From positions 11,614,945 to 11,678,944 of the forward strand of contig NC_134015.1 of NCBI RefSeq assembly GCF_040712315.1: DNA of 64,000 nt, read 5' to 3'. The position numbers and the translations under genes were made by a program. Origin of the DNA: Castanea sativa (Eukaryota; Streptophyta; Magnoliopsida; Fagales; Fagaceae). A model generated the notes under the pieces. That model did not search any database, had not been told where the DNA came from, and saw only the letters and a list, made by a program, of their open reading frames with translations. Shown in pieces: positions 23,168 through 34,771 of this stretch; position 1 is the stretch's first letter; the number at the start of each line of letters is the position of its first letter.

Positions 23168-26100
23168 CACTACAACAAAATATATTTTTAGTGACGAAAA
23201 TTAGTTAGGAAATATTTTTCGTCGCTAAAAATACAGCTTTAGTGACGAAATATGGATTTCGTCACTAATAATGAAAAAAATTATAACATTTAGTGACGAA
23301 ATATAAATTTCGTCGCTATTATGATCTGAAAAATGGGCACCAGCGGAGGGAAACTTTGGTGCGAGTTTAATTCATCTATGGTGACGAAATATTTCGTCGC
23401 TAAAAGTTAAAAGTTTTAGTGACGAAATATTTTGTCATTGTAGGTGTTGCTGTGAATAGTATTAGTGATGAAAATCATTTTGTCGCTATAAGAAAGAATT
23501 AGCGACGAAAAATATTCGTCACTAAAAATAATAATAGTTTTGCACTTCCATGTTTTTAGCGACGAAATCACAATTCGTCACTAAAAGTTTGCTTTAGTGA
23601 CGAAATCACAATTCGTCACTAAAAGTTTGCTTTAGTGACGAAATATGAATTTCGTCTCTAAAAATCTTAAGAAAGCTTGGGTCTTTAGTGACGAAACTTA
23701 AATTCGTCGCTAAAAACTTAAAAACCTACTACATTTTGCGACAAAGAAGTAGCAATAGTGACAGACCAATTCGTCACTAAAGCCCACTACAAATACTAAG
23801 ACCTTCTATTTCGTCCCTATTTTCTCTAAAAGCCTTCAGCTTCTTTCCCAAAAGAACCCAACCCACCGATAACCCAAAAGAACCTCTTCTATTCTATACT
23901 GTCACCGAAAAGCCATCTTACCGTCGCCGATAAGCCGCCTGTACTGTCGCCGATGAGAACCACCTAAACCATCGCCGATAAGAACTTGAACCGTCGCCGA
24001 TCAGAACCTGAACCGTTGCCGATCAAAACAATTTGCAACAATTCTTGAGCATGTCGTTGCCTATTGAAGAACCACCTGAGCATCGTCGCCGATTCAAGAA
24101 CACGGCGTCACCGAAAAGCCATCTTACCATCGCCGATAACCACCTGAACCGTCGCCGATCAAAACAATTTGCAAAGATTCTGAGCATGCCGTCGCCGATT
24201 GAAGAACCTCCTGAGCATCGTCACTGATTCAAGAACACGTCGTCGCCGAAAAGCCATCTTACTGTCGCCGATAACCACCTGAACCATCGCCGATCAAAAC
24301 GATTTGCAATGATTCTGAGCACGCTGTGGCCGATTGAAGAACCACCTGAGCACATCATTGCCGATCTAAGCACAAACCCCAATGCTTCGCTCTTCGCCTC
24401 CCCTTTGCGCCGGTGACGCTTCGCCTCTCCACGATCTGTACGTCTCCTTTTTTCTTTCTTTTTACCTCTCTTTCTGTGTTTTGATTTCTTGGTTTGGTGG
24501 CTAAGTTTTTTTTTTTTTTTGAATGGTTTTGATTTTCAGAGTGTTTTTCCAACAAAGGTTCTATATCTTTCTATATCATTCTTTTTTTGTTTTACTAAAA
24601 AATTGGTTTTCTTGGTTTTTTTTTGGTGTTTGGGTGTTAAAGGTTTTTGTATTTATCTTATTACAGAGGTAGATATGCTAACAGCTCATACAAAGGTTTG
24701 TTTACTCTTTCTCCTTCTCTCTGTGTGTGTGACAGTATTAAAGGTTTGTATGTGTACGGATTTGATTGTGTGAGTGGGGTTGAGTTTTAGCAAGTTTGAC
24801 TGCGAATTTGATCTGGGTTTTGGATATTTGATAATGGGTTTTCTTTGTTTTGCTTTGGTGTGCGTGTGCGTGTGATCTGAATGTTGTGAATGGAGTGGTC
24901 TTTTGTTGTGTAATTGGAAAAATGAGCATGGGTAGCTTTAGTTGCACTTGAATTTTGTGTAAGCAGTGCTTGGTTGGGTGCAATTGGAAGAGATAAACAT
25001 GTTCATTGTTTGAATCTCATATATGGTAACATTGTTGTAAACATTTTGAATTTGCTTGAAAGTTGATAAGGAAATTGCATAGTAAGTAATGGGCATTTGG
25101 GTTAAGGTGGAATAGGTGGGTAGAAAATTTCAATACTTGTATTTTATTTAAATGAATAGCATCTACTTTTAACTTAAATTACAAAAAGATTGAGGAGAAG
25201 GATTGGAAAATCGTTAGAATACTTTTTTTTTCCCTTAATGAATGACAAAATTTCGTTGCATTGAGGAGTTTAGAAAGGAATTTAATTCTGCCAGGTAGAT
25301 CATGTATTTAATTGGGTATATCTTAATTCTTACAAACTGTGAAACAATTCTTTTGGAAATTGTTTGTTATGGGAGTTAATGTTTTGATGATGGGCCTTGC
25401 AAGGGTAGGTATGACACAGACAAAAAAAAACTATGATTTTGTGAAAGCTTGGTAAGGTTAGAGGAAGAAATCGCGCCTGAAGAGTTGACACCTCAATTTG
25501 AGGTATAATGCCCTGAATTTTGTATAAAAAAAAAAGGGAAATCAAGATGTCAATAGAAGAAAATGAACAAAGAAAAAGAAATGCCTGATTTCTTTGCCTT
25601 TTTCTTTTCTTTATTATTATTTTTTTAAAGTTTTTATTCTATATTTTGCACATTTGGGGTTATGATGCAGGTGCAGACTTTAGTTGGTAGTTTTAAGTTG
25701 TAAACATGAACATATAGTGGAATGAATAGTGTGAATTTTAGTGCTTTCTTCTTAAAAATTGTAAAGTGTTCTGAATGATGGAATTTTGATTTTGGGAGAT
25801 TTGTGCTTTTGTTTGAAGGAATTTTGATTATTCTGATTTGTGCGTTTATTTATTTTGAGAAATTTGTGTGTGTTAGTGTGTTAGCTACTTAGCTCTCTTC
25901 TTGGATAATAGGAAAGTTGAGGGAAAAGATAATTTTTTTTGGGGGGATGGGGGGTATGTTTCATGCTTTGTACAAAGTTTAGAGCTTTGAATCAAGTTAC
26001 TTACAAAGTTTGTTTGTTTTGTGTAGTTCTATTTAGTGCAAGTTTTTTTTTTAATTGATAATTATTGATCATAAGTTCCTATCTGTTGTTGTGTTCTTGG

Positions 26101-26385
26101 AATTATTGATTGCTATATAAGGTTTATCCTAAAGTTATGTACAAGTCCAGCTTGGAAATCATGGGTGACATCTTACCTTAGCTTATTTTCTGGTTAAATT
26201 TGATTAGATTGTTAATCTTAAAGCTATTTTATTTGTATATGTAAGGATTACACTAAAAGTGCCATGTACTTGTAGATTATCCATTGATATAAAATAATTA
26301 TGTGGTAAATCTACCATGCCTATGACTTAAACTGTTGCAATGGTTAGTTCACTTTGATATTGGATATGAGTAAAGCGTATGATAG
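23168..26385. mobile_element. Truncated CACTA element inserted in the LINE
   Basis: The left end starts CACTACAACAAAATATA inside the LINE and is followed to about 23780 by many direct and inverted copies of TTTAGTGACGAAA, the subterminal repeat of the large CACTA element at 38006-49431. The LINE resumes at 26386, and CTA flanks both sides (23165-23167 and 26386-26388), the 3-bp duplication CACTA elements make. The right terminal repeat (TTTTGTTGTAGTG) and all transposase sequence are missing. In their place 26351-26385 is an inverted copy of the adjacent LINE. Between 24430 and 26350 I see only AT-rich, intron-like DNA. Confidence 0.8.
24010..24373 (+). repeat. Tandem repeat of about 135 bp in the CACTA leader
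   Basis: Units start at 24010, 24146 and 24281, each with GAACC, a CGCCGATCAAAAC core and GAAGAACCACCTGAGCA (or a close variant). The period of 135-136 bp is close to 45 codons, and an open stretch at 24033-24227 repeats PIEEPPEHR, but there is no sign it is a real protein. The large CACTA element has related CGGCGACGGCGACGCTTC wording at 38564-38608 without the array. Confidence 0.8.
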
Positions 26386-26420
26386 CTATCATACGCTTTA
26401 TTCATATCCAATATCAAAGT
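26351..26420. repeat. Near-perfect 35-bp palindrome at the CACTA/LINE junction
   Basis: 26351-26385 and 26386-26420 are inverted copies with 34 of 35 bases matching (the mismatch is at 26370/26401) and no spacer; the centre is GATAGCTATC. The right arm is native LINE sequence encoding the minus-strand peptide LILDMNKAYD, so the left arm is the added copy. Confidence 0.95.
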
Positions 26421-27050
26421 CATAAAGTCTGTTCTGCCACTATTCCTTTTCTTTATGTGATGAAGAGTCTCAAACGCCACAAGAATATTATCTGATATAG
26501 CCTTGTCTGCTTGAAAAGCGCTTTGGGATTCAAAAATTATCTCAAGGAGGATCTTTTTCAACTAGTTAACCAAGACTTTTAAGATCAGCTTGTACAGGAT
26601 GTTGCATAGTGCTATTGGGCAGAATTCAGTCACATATTCCAGGTTCTTGACCTTGGGGATAAGGGTGGTGTAAGTGTGATTTAACTCTGTTGGAATCACC
26701 CTCGAGTTGAGGCAAGAGATATCAGCCTTAGCCAAGTCATCACCAATGCTCTCCCAATAATGCTGATAGAAAATGGCGGGCATACCATCTAGACCTGGGG
26801 CTTTTAATTAAGGGAGCTATTTGTTTGAGGGCAATATCAACTTCAATTTTTGTGAATTCAGCTGACAGCATATTGTTCATATCAGTAGTGACAACCTGTG
26901 CAGTAAACTGAAGAACATATATAATTTATTTCCCATGGGTTAGAGGTAGCGAATAAAGTCTGATAATAATCAACAATAATATTAGAAACATTATCATTTC
27001 CATAACACATTTCACCTAGTGAATCTCGAAGGCCTTGTTTGCGTTTCCAA

Positions 27051-27627
27051 ACTTATGAAAGTTGTACTTAATAGGTCTTTTATATAGACTCTCTCATTAT
27101 ATAGACTCTCTCATTAGGGTAGAAATTACCCACAACATCGCATTCAGTAATACACATCATAATTCTAAGTTCCCAATTCTCAATCGATTAAGCCTCAATT
27201 AAGGGATAGTCAAACTTAGATGAAGAGTAGTTGTATCTTTCTAAACTAATTTCCTTGAGTTGTTTATTGCAAAAATGGTCTTGAACATGATGTAACTTGT
27301 ATGAAATAATTAATGACGCATTTCACAGTTACGTTGTTGTGGAATTTGCCAACTTTAAACCTAACACATGCACAGTCTAAATTCCACGTTCTATTCACAA
27401 TCACATTAAAAACTGGTGTCGCATCATCCAATCAAATAATAACACATTCCTCATGAGTATCTACTCCCTCTATTATGGTGCTATGGATTTCGGATTATGT
27501 TAGCATGTTTTTATACCTATTAAATTACTATTGGAAAATTTGTAAGTGTGCGACTGTTGTCACATACATATAACTTATTTAGTTGGATTCAAGGCATGAT
27601 ACAAAAATTTAGAAGGATTGAATATAT
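27051..27627. other. No gene recognised
   Basis: AT-rich sequence between the LINE relic and exon 6 of pseudogene E. By analogy with gene A and B this should be transporter intron or later exons, but I could not recognise exons 7-18 here. It may be deleted or too degraded to see. Confidence 0.4.
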
Positions 27628-28146
27628 CTGAGTTATTGACATAAACCCTCCTCTTAGATTCTTTGGTGTTATTTCTGCAAGGTAAACAGGTCCCTGTTCG
27701 CAGTGGGATGATAATTAATTATCAGTTGTATTCATGAGTATATGAATTTGAAAAATCAATATTACTTCATTTATACCACATAACATGTAATCCCATATCC
27801 AACTTCCACTAGCAATCTTCCAAAGTCGAGCAACAAAGCACCCTGTTAGCAAGCACAAAACATATAGTATTATGATATAAATGCAAACGAGTTATGTATG
27901 TGGATTGAAATTAGGTGCAGCAGCCTATTTTGCGATTGAGAGTTAAAAAGTGAAGAGGTAAAAACAAATTTGTGAGAAGAATGGGGAGTAATTGCACCCC
28001 ATGCAATACCCTAAGTATTGCATGAAATCTTAATCCACCCTTGTTAGGGGGGAGAAAAAAAAATTACAATCGTTGGAGTGTCATAAAAAAAACAGGAAGA
28101 TATAAAACCTTGGCGAAGATTATTGATAGCCATCCCAGGATGTAGA

Positions 28147-29589
28147 TGTTAGGATTTGTGCCCTTAAATCCTATTGTATGATGCTATGTATGATATCATG
28201 TATGACTTTATGTATGATATCATGTATGACTTAATATTGTGATTGATAAAGTTATTTTATTATTATCTAAAATAATGGTAACATGAACATGAGACATTAT
28301 CATATAGTCCATGAGATGCATTGTATGTGATTTATGTGAAAAGTCACAGAAGATGTAAATCACAAGTTCTTTGTAAACTCAGAATTTATAGTTCGTAGTC
28401 GGTGATGAAATTGGGCATTTCATCTGTGAAGACTATAACATGTCAACTAAGATGATTTGTCTTGATCATGGAAGTGGAAACTTCTAGTTGATATGTTGAT
28501 ATGTTTTAAGAGTTAAAACATATTGAACAGGACTGCTGTGAGATTTATTATTTTCCTAACGACTGTCAAATGAATAATAAATCTCACGACTTCTATTTGC
28601 ATGAACTCTTAATCCTGAGAGAATAATGGACCTGATCATGAAGTGTAGGTTGCTTTGATATATTAGGAGTGAGATATGAAGTGACGGTCAAAACCTCAGT
28701 ATGTTGGACAGCCACATTTAGTGTTGATGGAACATATATTCTCAAGATGGAATTCATAGTCTCTTAATGGAGATATAAAATATTCCTTGAGATAAGTTTA
28801 ATGGTTTCAGTTATTCAGAGAGTTAGGCCTAACCACTTTAGTAAGAAATTACTAAAGTATATATTTATGAAATTGGATTTCATAAATATATAATGAATAA
28901 CTTTAAAGAATTAAACCGGGTACTCAAGGATAAAATGTAGTAATTTACATAGTGGCAGTCTACATTTATGACTTTGTGTTACTACGAATATTTTATGAAG
29001 GGGTTACGTGTATAATAAAGTCTTGGGATATAATTTATTAATAAGGCCTAGAGTGCAATTATATTTATATAGTGGTATTAAATATAATTAATGGTAACTT
29101 TGGACTTGTCAAGAGTTGACGGAAAAGCCCAAGGCCCATTGGAGCTAGTGTCTTATTGGTCCCTTTTGGTCCCACTCCAAGCCACACACTAAAGCCCAAT
29201 TGGAAAGGCCCAATAGGCCAAACCAATTAGATAATCAGTTAGTTATAAAGGGAGAAAGATACAGACTTTTATTTATTATTAGAAGAAGAGATTAAAAAAG
29301 AAAAAGAAACGGTGTGTGAGAGAGTGTGAGACACACTTTCATTCTCGCTTGAAAAACTGATTGAGAGACCACACATCTTGGGCGTAAAGTGGAATTGGAG
29401 TGAAAATTAAAAGTGTTCCCAAGTGCTTCTAATCTTTGTTTTGAATTTCTCCACATCAAGGTACGCTATCTTGTTCTTAAATTCTGAAATTTACATAGTG
29501 CACGTTATCAATCATGAATAAAATAGATCTTAGTTTGTTGCTTCCGCTGTGGGTTTTGTATGAGATACAAAACCAGAATTTTTCCTTCA
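28147..29589. mobile_element. Solo LTR (1443 bp) inside exon 4 of pseudogene E
   Basis: Starts TGTTAGGATTTGTGCCC and ends TTTTTCCTTCA, flanked by a perfect GTAGA duplication (28142-28146 and 29590-29594). There is no internal region or coding sequence. The start and end wording is typical of long Copia LTRs. A TATA-like TTATAAAGGG lies near 29243, suggesting the element read on the plus strand. Removing it restores exon 4 except for one extra base. Confidence 0.9.
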
Positions 29590-29773
29590 GTAGAATATAT
29601 CCAAAATCCAAAAATGTCTACTTCAAAATATCAATAAAAGTAGAAAGGAATTATAGAATCTTTTGAGGTTTTTTGAGTTGAAAAACTTAACACCATTAAC
29701 ATTTTGCAGAAAAATGGCCTTGAAAAACATATATATCTACGACCAATGACATCCGTCATCTTTCCACTTATAA

Positions 29774-30724
29774 GAGCATCCACATCAGTGGATGCATAAA
29801 TGTGTAAAATGGAAAAAAGCTATTAATTTTACACATTTTGAGCAAAAAAGCACCCACATTAGTGGGTGTAAACTCCTCTATAAAATCCACATTGCTACAG
29901 TACCGTGTAAATTTACACGGGTACTGTAGCATGTTTATTTGATTTTTTAATAGTTTTTTCTCTCTCCTCTCTGTATTGACTCTCACCTTCCTCTCTTTCT
30001 CCTCTTTTTCTCATTTTCATCAGAGACTCAGCGCACAGCTCTCCCTTTCTCTCATCTGATCAATCTAGCCTACTCTAGCTTCCACCGATCGCCGAGGAGC
30101 AAGTCGAGTCCGTCGCCTACAAGATCGAGCAAGCCAAGTCGCCGGACGAGTCCGTCGCCTACAACACGAACGGAGTTCTCCGATGGAGAAACCTGAGGCT
30201 TTGTTCTGAGTGTCGAGGAGCAGAAATTAGGCCACCGCGTTGACGAAGATGAAGACTTAGACGCCGAGGAGCAGCTCGCATATTCTCTCATCTCATCAAT
30301 CTTTGGATTTTTTTGGTTTTTTTTTTTACTGGGTTTGTTTTTTTTTTTTTACTGGTTTTCTTTGGGATTCCGGTGTGATTGGAGGTCGGAGGCGTCAATC
30401 TTGAGAGAGATGGTGGCTGATGACGATGGCTGTGCGGGTTGTGTTGGATTTTTTTGGTTTTTTTTTTTTACTGGTTTTCTTTGGGATTCCGGTGTGATTG
30501 GAGGCTGGAGGCGTCGATGGTGGCTGATGACGGTGGCTGTGCCGGATTGTGTTGGGTTTGTGAAAGAGATGAAAGTGGGAAGGAAATGAATATTTTATTT
30601 GAATACATGTGTATAATAGAATAACTGATGTGAGTGTTTTGTAAGAGTGGGTGTGTAAAATAGAAAAAGTAGGTTTTTTCATGTAAAATAGAAGGAAATT
30701 TTGTATGAACTGATGCAAATGCTC
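29774..30724. mobile_element. PIF/Harbinger-like non-autonomous element in exon 3 of pseudogene E
   Basis: Terminal inverted repeats GAGCATCCACATCAGTGGATG (left) and, from the right, GAGCATTTGCATCAGTTCATA; target duplication TAA at 29771-29773 and 30725-30727. TAA/TTA duplications and GAGCAT-type ends are characteristic of Harbinger/Tourist elements. It carries no transposase. A GC-richer interior (30060-30290) and a 119-bp tandem repeat (about 30305-30560) look acquired. Removing the element and one TAA restores GCACTTATAAGTGG in the exon 3 frame. Confidence 0.85.
30305..30560. repeat. 119-bp tandem repeat inside the Harbinger-like element
   Basis: Two units share TTTTTTACTGGTTTTCTTTG (from about 30345 and 30464) followed by GGATTCCGGTGTGATTGGAG and GATGGTGGCTGATGACG. 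Spacing between matching points is 119 bp. The second unit lacks a short stretch (ATCTTGAGAGAG) present in the first. Confidence 0.85.
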
Positions 30725-30992
30725 TAAGTGCCCCTATTATTGCACCAATTGCCATTATTGATCCAAATAGCGAATACTAGTATAAAGAAACAATAGTAGT
30801 TTACTTAATTAAGTAGTGAAAAGCTAATGGATGAGTATTGATTTATAAAATATTTTTAGAAACATTTTATGGGAAAATAAAAAATAATTGATTTTTAAAC
30901 CATTTTTTATATTTTCCATAGAAGCAATATCAAAATTTTCTTGAAATGATCCACTAACAAATTTTCTAAGGACACCCGTTACCAGACCTAAT

Positions 30993-31632
30993 TAGGGGTG
31001 TTCGCTATGTGGTGCAGTGCAGTTTTGGGCCATTTTTAGCACCGCACTTTGCGGTGCGGTTTAGCTAAAACCATAATTGCACCGCACCTTATTTTTGTGG
31101 TCACATGTGTAGTGCTGTGCATTTTAAAGTTTAGCTAAAACTATAACCGCACCGCATCTCATTTTGTGGTCACATGTGCGGTACGGTGTATAAGATGCAG
31201 TTTGAATGACTTGAAGTTAGTATATTTTTCAAATTTTGGGTTTTTCCTACCCAGCCCAAAACTAAATTTTCCTTTTATTTTGGTCTAAGTTTTAAACTAT
31301 TAAGCTAGTTTTTTTTTTTTTTTTTTTTTGGGGCTAGCTTTTCTAATCAACACTTGTTAGGGTTATCAAACTTTTTTTTTTTTTGTTGAAAACTAGGGTT
31401 ATTAAACTATTAATAATATATTTAATATTAAAAATAATTAAATATATTAATATATAGAGAGGGTGCGGTGCGGTGCGGTGCGGTTTGTGCGGTTTTCTTA
31501 TTATAAAATTGTAAACCACACTACACCATGCAGTATGGCGCAGTACGGTGCACTATTACTTGCGGTGCGATGTGGTTATGTCATTTTGCAGGCTGTTTTG
31601 GTGCGATTTTTGCAGTTTGGTGAACACCCCTA
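30993..31632. mobile_element. hAT-like non-autonomous element (640 bp)
   Basis: Inverted ends TAGGGGTGTTCGC and (from the right) TAGGGGTGTTCACC; 8-bp flanks GACCTAAT (30985-30992) and GACTCAAT (31633-31640) match at 6 of 8, as for an aged hAT target duplication. The interior is unusually rich in GGTGCGGTGCGG-type repeats on both strands (31010-31200 and 31460-31620), so it can fold on itself. No coding sequence. Confidence 0.75.
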
Positions 31633-31860
31633 GACTCAATTAATTAATCCAATTTAATAAGTCATGGCTGAATATATATAAAACTTTCAACTATAAGAAG
31701 TTTTCTGACTTTTCTCCTTAGTTGTCAAAAGACTCAAAACAAAACTAACATACTCTTTTCTTTGACGGAGCAGTCAAGCAAAGAGAACTTAAATTTATTT
31801 TCATTCTACATTCTGTGATTAGGGAGAGCTAAGTAGCTAGCCATGGCGCAATGCACTTGA

Positions 31861-34771
31861 TAGGGCTGGCCCTAGACATTTTGGAGCCTAAGGCGAGAAC
31901 TAAAATGGGGTCTTTTATATTTATGTATTCACTACAAGAAATATGAGTTTAGGCGACGTTTGTAAAACGTCACTAAAACCCCAAAAAACGTCGCTATAGA
32001 CACAAATGGTCTACAGCAACATTTTCTTTTGCGACGTTCAAAAACGTCGCTTTTGAGCAGTCACTATAGCTCTATTGTGACGTTTTGCAAAACGTCGCTA
32101 TATGTGACTCTTTAGTGGTGTACAAAAACTTTTAGTGACGTTTTCTAAAACGTCACTAAATAATATAACATTTTCGTATATAATGGTGGAAAATAGATTT
32201 AGCGACGTTTTTAAAACGCGGCAAATAATGACACTAATAGTTACAAATGTCACAAAAGCATTTGTCCTCTTGCTTTTTTTTGTCAAAAATCCTCATCTAA
32301 TGGAAGAATCTCTTTGTAGACATTAGTGGGTAGTGGGTTCTTTTTAAAAATTAATTTCAAGCTAGCTAAACCACAAAACCAATAACAAAAAAAAAAAAAA
32401 AGAATTCTACAAACTATTGAAAAATTAATAGTAGAAATAAAAGAAATACAAGATTTACAAACTTGTACATAAACTTATAATCATTTGGCCCTTGATCCTC
32501 AGGTCCTGTTGCTCAAAAAGCCAAATCTGAATAAAAGCTTTCTGTACCAATTTCCAACCAAAAAAAAAAAAAAGCACAAATTAGCACATAAACTCCATGA
32601 CCCATTAAAGAAAAGCCAAATCAAAGCAAACCCATAAGCCAAAAACAAAGACTTACACTCTAAAGAAACTTGAACAACAAAAACTTTCAACCAAAATAGA
32701 AAAAAGAGCAAAAATTAGCACAAAAGCTCCATGACCATCAAAGAAAAACCAGATCAAAGCAAACTCATAAGCCAAAAACAAAGACTTACACTTTAAAGAA
32801 ACGGTAGGTTAGCGGTGGCTTTGGGTTGCTACAGCAGTGGCTAGGGATGGCAAGGGAGGAGAGAAGATGTTTGGCGGCTTGAGGGAGAAAAGGTGTGGCT
32901 GCTTTGGAGTGGTAGAGGAGAGACTATAGAACTAAGAGAACTGAGAGTGTGAGGCACGAAGTGAACAAAAGAAAAAGAAAGAAAAACAAAAGAAGGGAAG
33001 TGGGAGTGTGGGACACAATGAAAAAAAAGAAAAGAAAGAAAACCAAAGTTAAAAAAAAAAAAAGGGGAAAAAAAGTGTGGGAAATGAAATGTTGGTAAGT
33101 CTGAAAAAGTCAAAAAAGGGGGGCAAAAGTTTTTTTCTTTTGTTGGGAAAAGTTTGTGCGGAAAAGTCAAAAATGTGGGCAAGAGTTTTTTTTCTTTTGC
33201 TAGCAAAAGTTTGTGCGAAACTGGCAGTGTTCTTTAATACCTACAGCGACGTTTTCTTAAAACGTCGCTATAAACCAGAAAAACGCTGCTAAAACTATCC
33301 TTATTGTGGTGTTTCCAAAAACGTCGCTATTGTTTTGAGTTATAGCGACTTTTTTAAAAAAACATCGCTAAACACTCACTCTTTAGCGGCGTTTTTCAAA
33401 AACGTCACAGTATACCACTTATAGCGGCGAATTTAAAAACGTCGCTAAAAAAACGCCGCCTAAACCTAGATTTCTTGTAGTGATTAATTAAATTAATATT
33501 TATTTAATATTTTTATATTATAATATATTTCGCTTAAAATCTATTTTTCTTGTCTTTTGAGATGCAAATTGACTAATTAAATTTTTGTAATCAAGTTCTT
33601 CTAACATCTCATTTTCAATCAATAATATAACTAATCTACTTAATCTTTCTTGAGACATTGTCGATCTTAGATATGATTTTATTAATTTTAAGTTTTACAT
33701 ATCCAGGTATATATTTTCTTGTAGACATTTCTAATTAAACAATATATTTATAAAGATTTGAATAAAAAATAGCTTTCAAGTGTAGAGCAATAGAACCTGA
33801 TTTATATAAAAAGTATTGTTGTAGTTTCACCAAACAATAATAAGTTGTTAGCAATCTCAACTTGCATAAATAAAGACTTATTCATTATATTACCGACAAC
33901 TAATATATATATATATGTAAATGCAAGATTAAAATTTAAAAAAAAAAAAATCCAAGCCCAACAAGAAGCCCATCCAGACAAGAAGATGGCCACACACATG
34001 TCTTATTAGATAATACCACCCACTAAAAACAAAACAGATCCTATTACACCTATAACAAAAAAAAAAAAAAAATGCAGGCTTAAAAAAAAAAAAAAACTAC
34101 TTCAAGGCCCAACGGCCAACAACTCAAGTAGAATAGAAATAGGCCCAGCAGCCTCAGGCAATCTTATACAAATAAGAAGTATACCTCAAAAAAATGCATC
34201 TGCAGAATCAAATAAGAAAGAGAAACCATACCTCAGTGACTCAATCCTCAGTTCAGAGTCTTCAGATGTGATAAGATGATTCAGATCGGAGGGCTTGAGC
34301 CAGCAATAGAAGGATTTAAGATTAGGATTTAGGACCAATAAAGAGAGAAAGAGAGAGGCAAAGAGCAAGAGTTGAGAGAAAGAGGCAGAGAGCAAGAATG
34401 AAAAAGAAAAACAGTAATAATTTTAGGGATTTGAGATTTTTATTTGTTTTGATTTGTAATTTTTTGTGGTTAATTTCTTAGACCAGATTTGTCGTTTATC
34501 TTGTTGAATTTTGATTTGTCTAGAGGGTAATGATGTTATTTTTGGAACAATTGATTATGTTTAGACCAAAGAATTTTATGTGGTACTAATGTTTAATTGG
34601 ATATATTAGAATTTTTATTCTTTGGTCACAAGGATATGCCAAATTTTTTTGGATTCATTTAAAACTAAATTTTTTTTTTCTACCCTTTCTTTTTTTCAAA
34701 ATTTTGGGGCCCCCTTCCACTTGGGGGCCTTAGACAATGGCTTAATTGGCCTAATGAAAGGGCTGACTCTA
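31861..34771. mobile_element. hAT-like element carrying a nested mini-CACTA
   Basis: Left end TAGGGCTGGCCCTAGAC and right end AAAGGGCTGACTCTA form an imperfect inverted repeat, and GGAGCCTAAGGCGAGA pairs with GGGGGCCTTAGACAA near the ends. Flanks GCACTTGA (31853-31860) and ACGCTTGA (34772-34779) match at 6 of 8. The interior outside the mini-CACTA is AT-rich without recognisable transposase. It lies in intron 2 of pseudogene E. Confidence 0.7.
31930..33482. mobile_element. Non-autonomous CACTA element (1553 bp)
   Basis: Termini CACTACAAGAAATATGAG and (from the right) CACTACAAGAAATCTAGG; perfect 3-bp duplication ATT at 31927-31929 and 33483-33485. The first and last 350 bp are packed with AACGTCGCTA and its complement TAGCGACGTT, a subterminal motif different from that of the 38006-49431 element. 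The middle is purine/pyrimidine-biased sequence with no transposase domain. It must depend on another family's transposase. Confidence 0.9.

Larger units (their letters stand above)
22190..27050 (-). mobile_element. LINE relic, split by a CACTA fragment
   Basis: Two minus-strand pieces, about 27050-26386 and 23167-22190, join into one LINE reverse transcriptase region. The first piece reads PLIKAPGLDGMPAIFYQHYW-like sequence (frameshifted) then QSAFQADKAISDNILVAFE and DMNKAYD; the second reads MGFNRQWINLISACI, GIRQGDPLCPYLFLLCSEGL and HLLFANDSFLFCQA, followed by the downstream WGKIQGWKEKLLSQAGKEIL and RKFWWGQ segments. The catalytic box expected as YADDSLLF reads FANDSFLF. Stops and frameshifts are frequent. 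No endonuclease domain, 5' end or poly-A tail was found. Confidence 0.8.

Noticed and set aside
23168..23780. Regular short repeats with near-constant spacing, CRISPR-like at first sight
   Set aside because: Repeats occur in both orientations with unequal spacing and sit at a CACTA terminus; this is a eukaryotic genome.
24033..24227. ORF with repeated PIEEPPEHR
   Set aside because: Produced by a 135-bp tandem repeat whose length happens to keep the frame; no domain and no continuation.
22837..26783. Two separate LINE insertions
   Set aside because: The two pieces are consecutive parts of one reverse transcriptase, and the interruption carries a CTA target duplication, so one LINE split by one insertion fits better.
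32841..33206. 121-codon minus-strand ORF rich in Phe, Ser and Pro
   Set aside because: Comes from the purine-rich middle of the mini-CACTA; composition explains the lack of stops.
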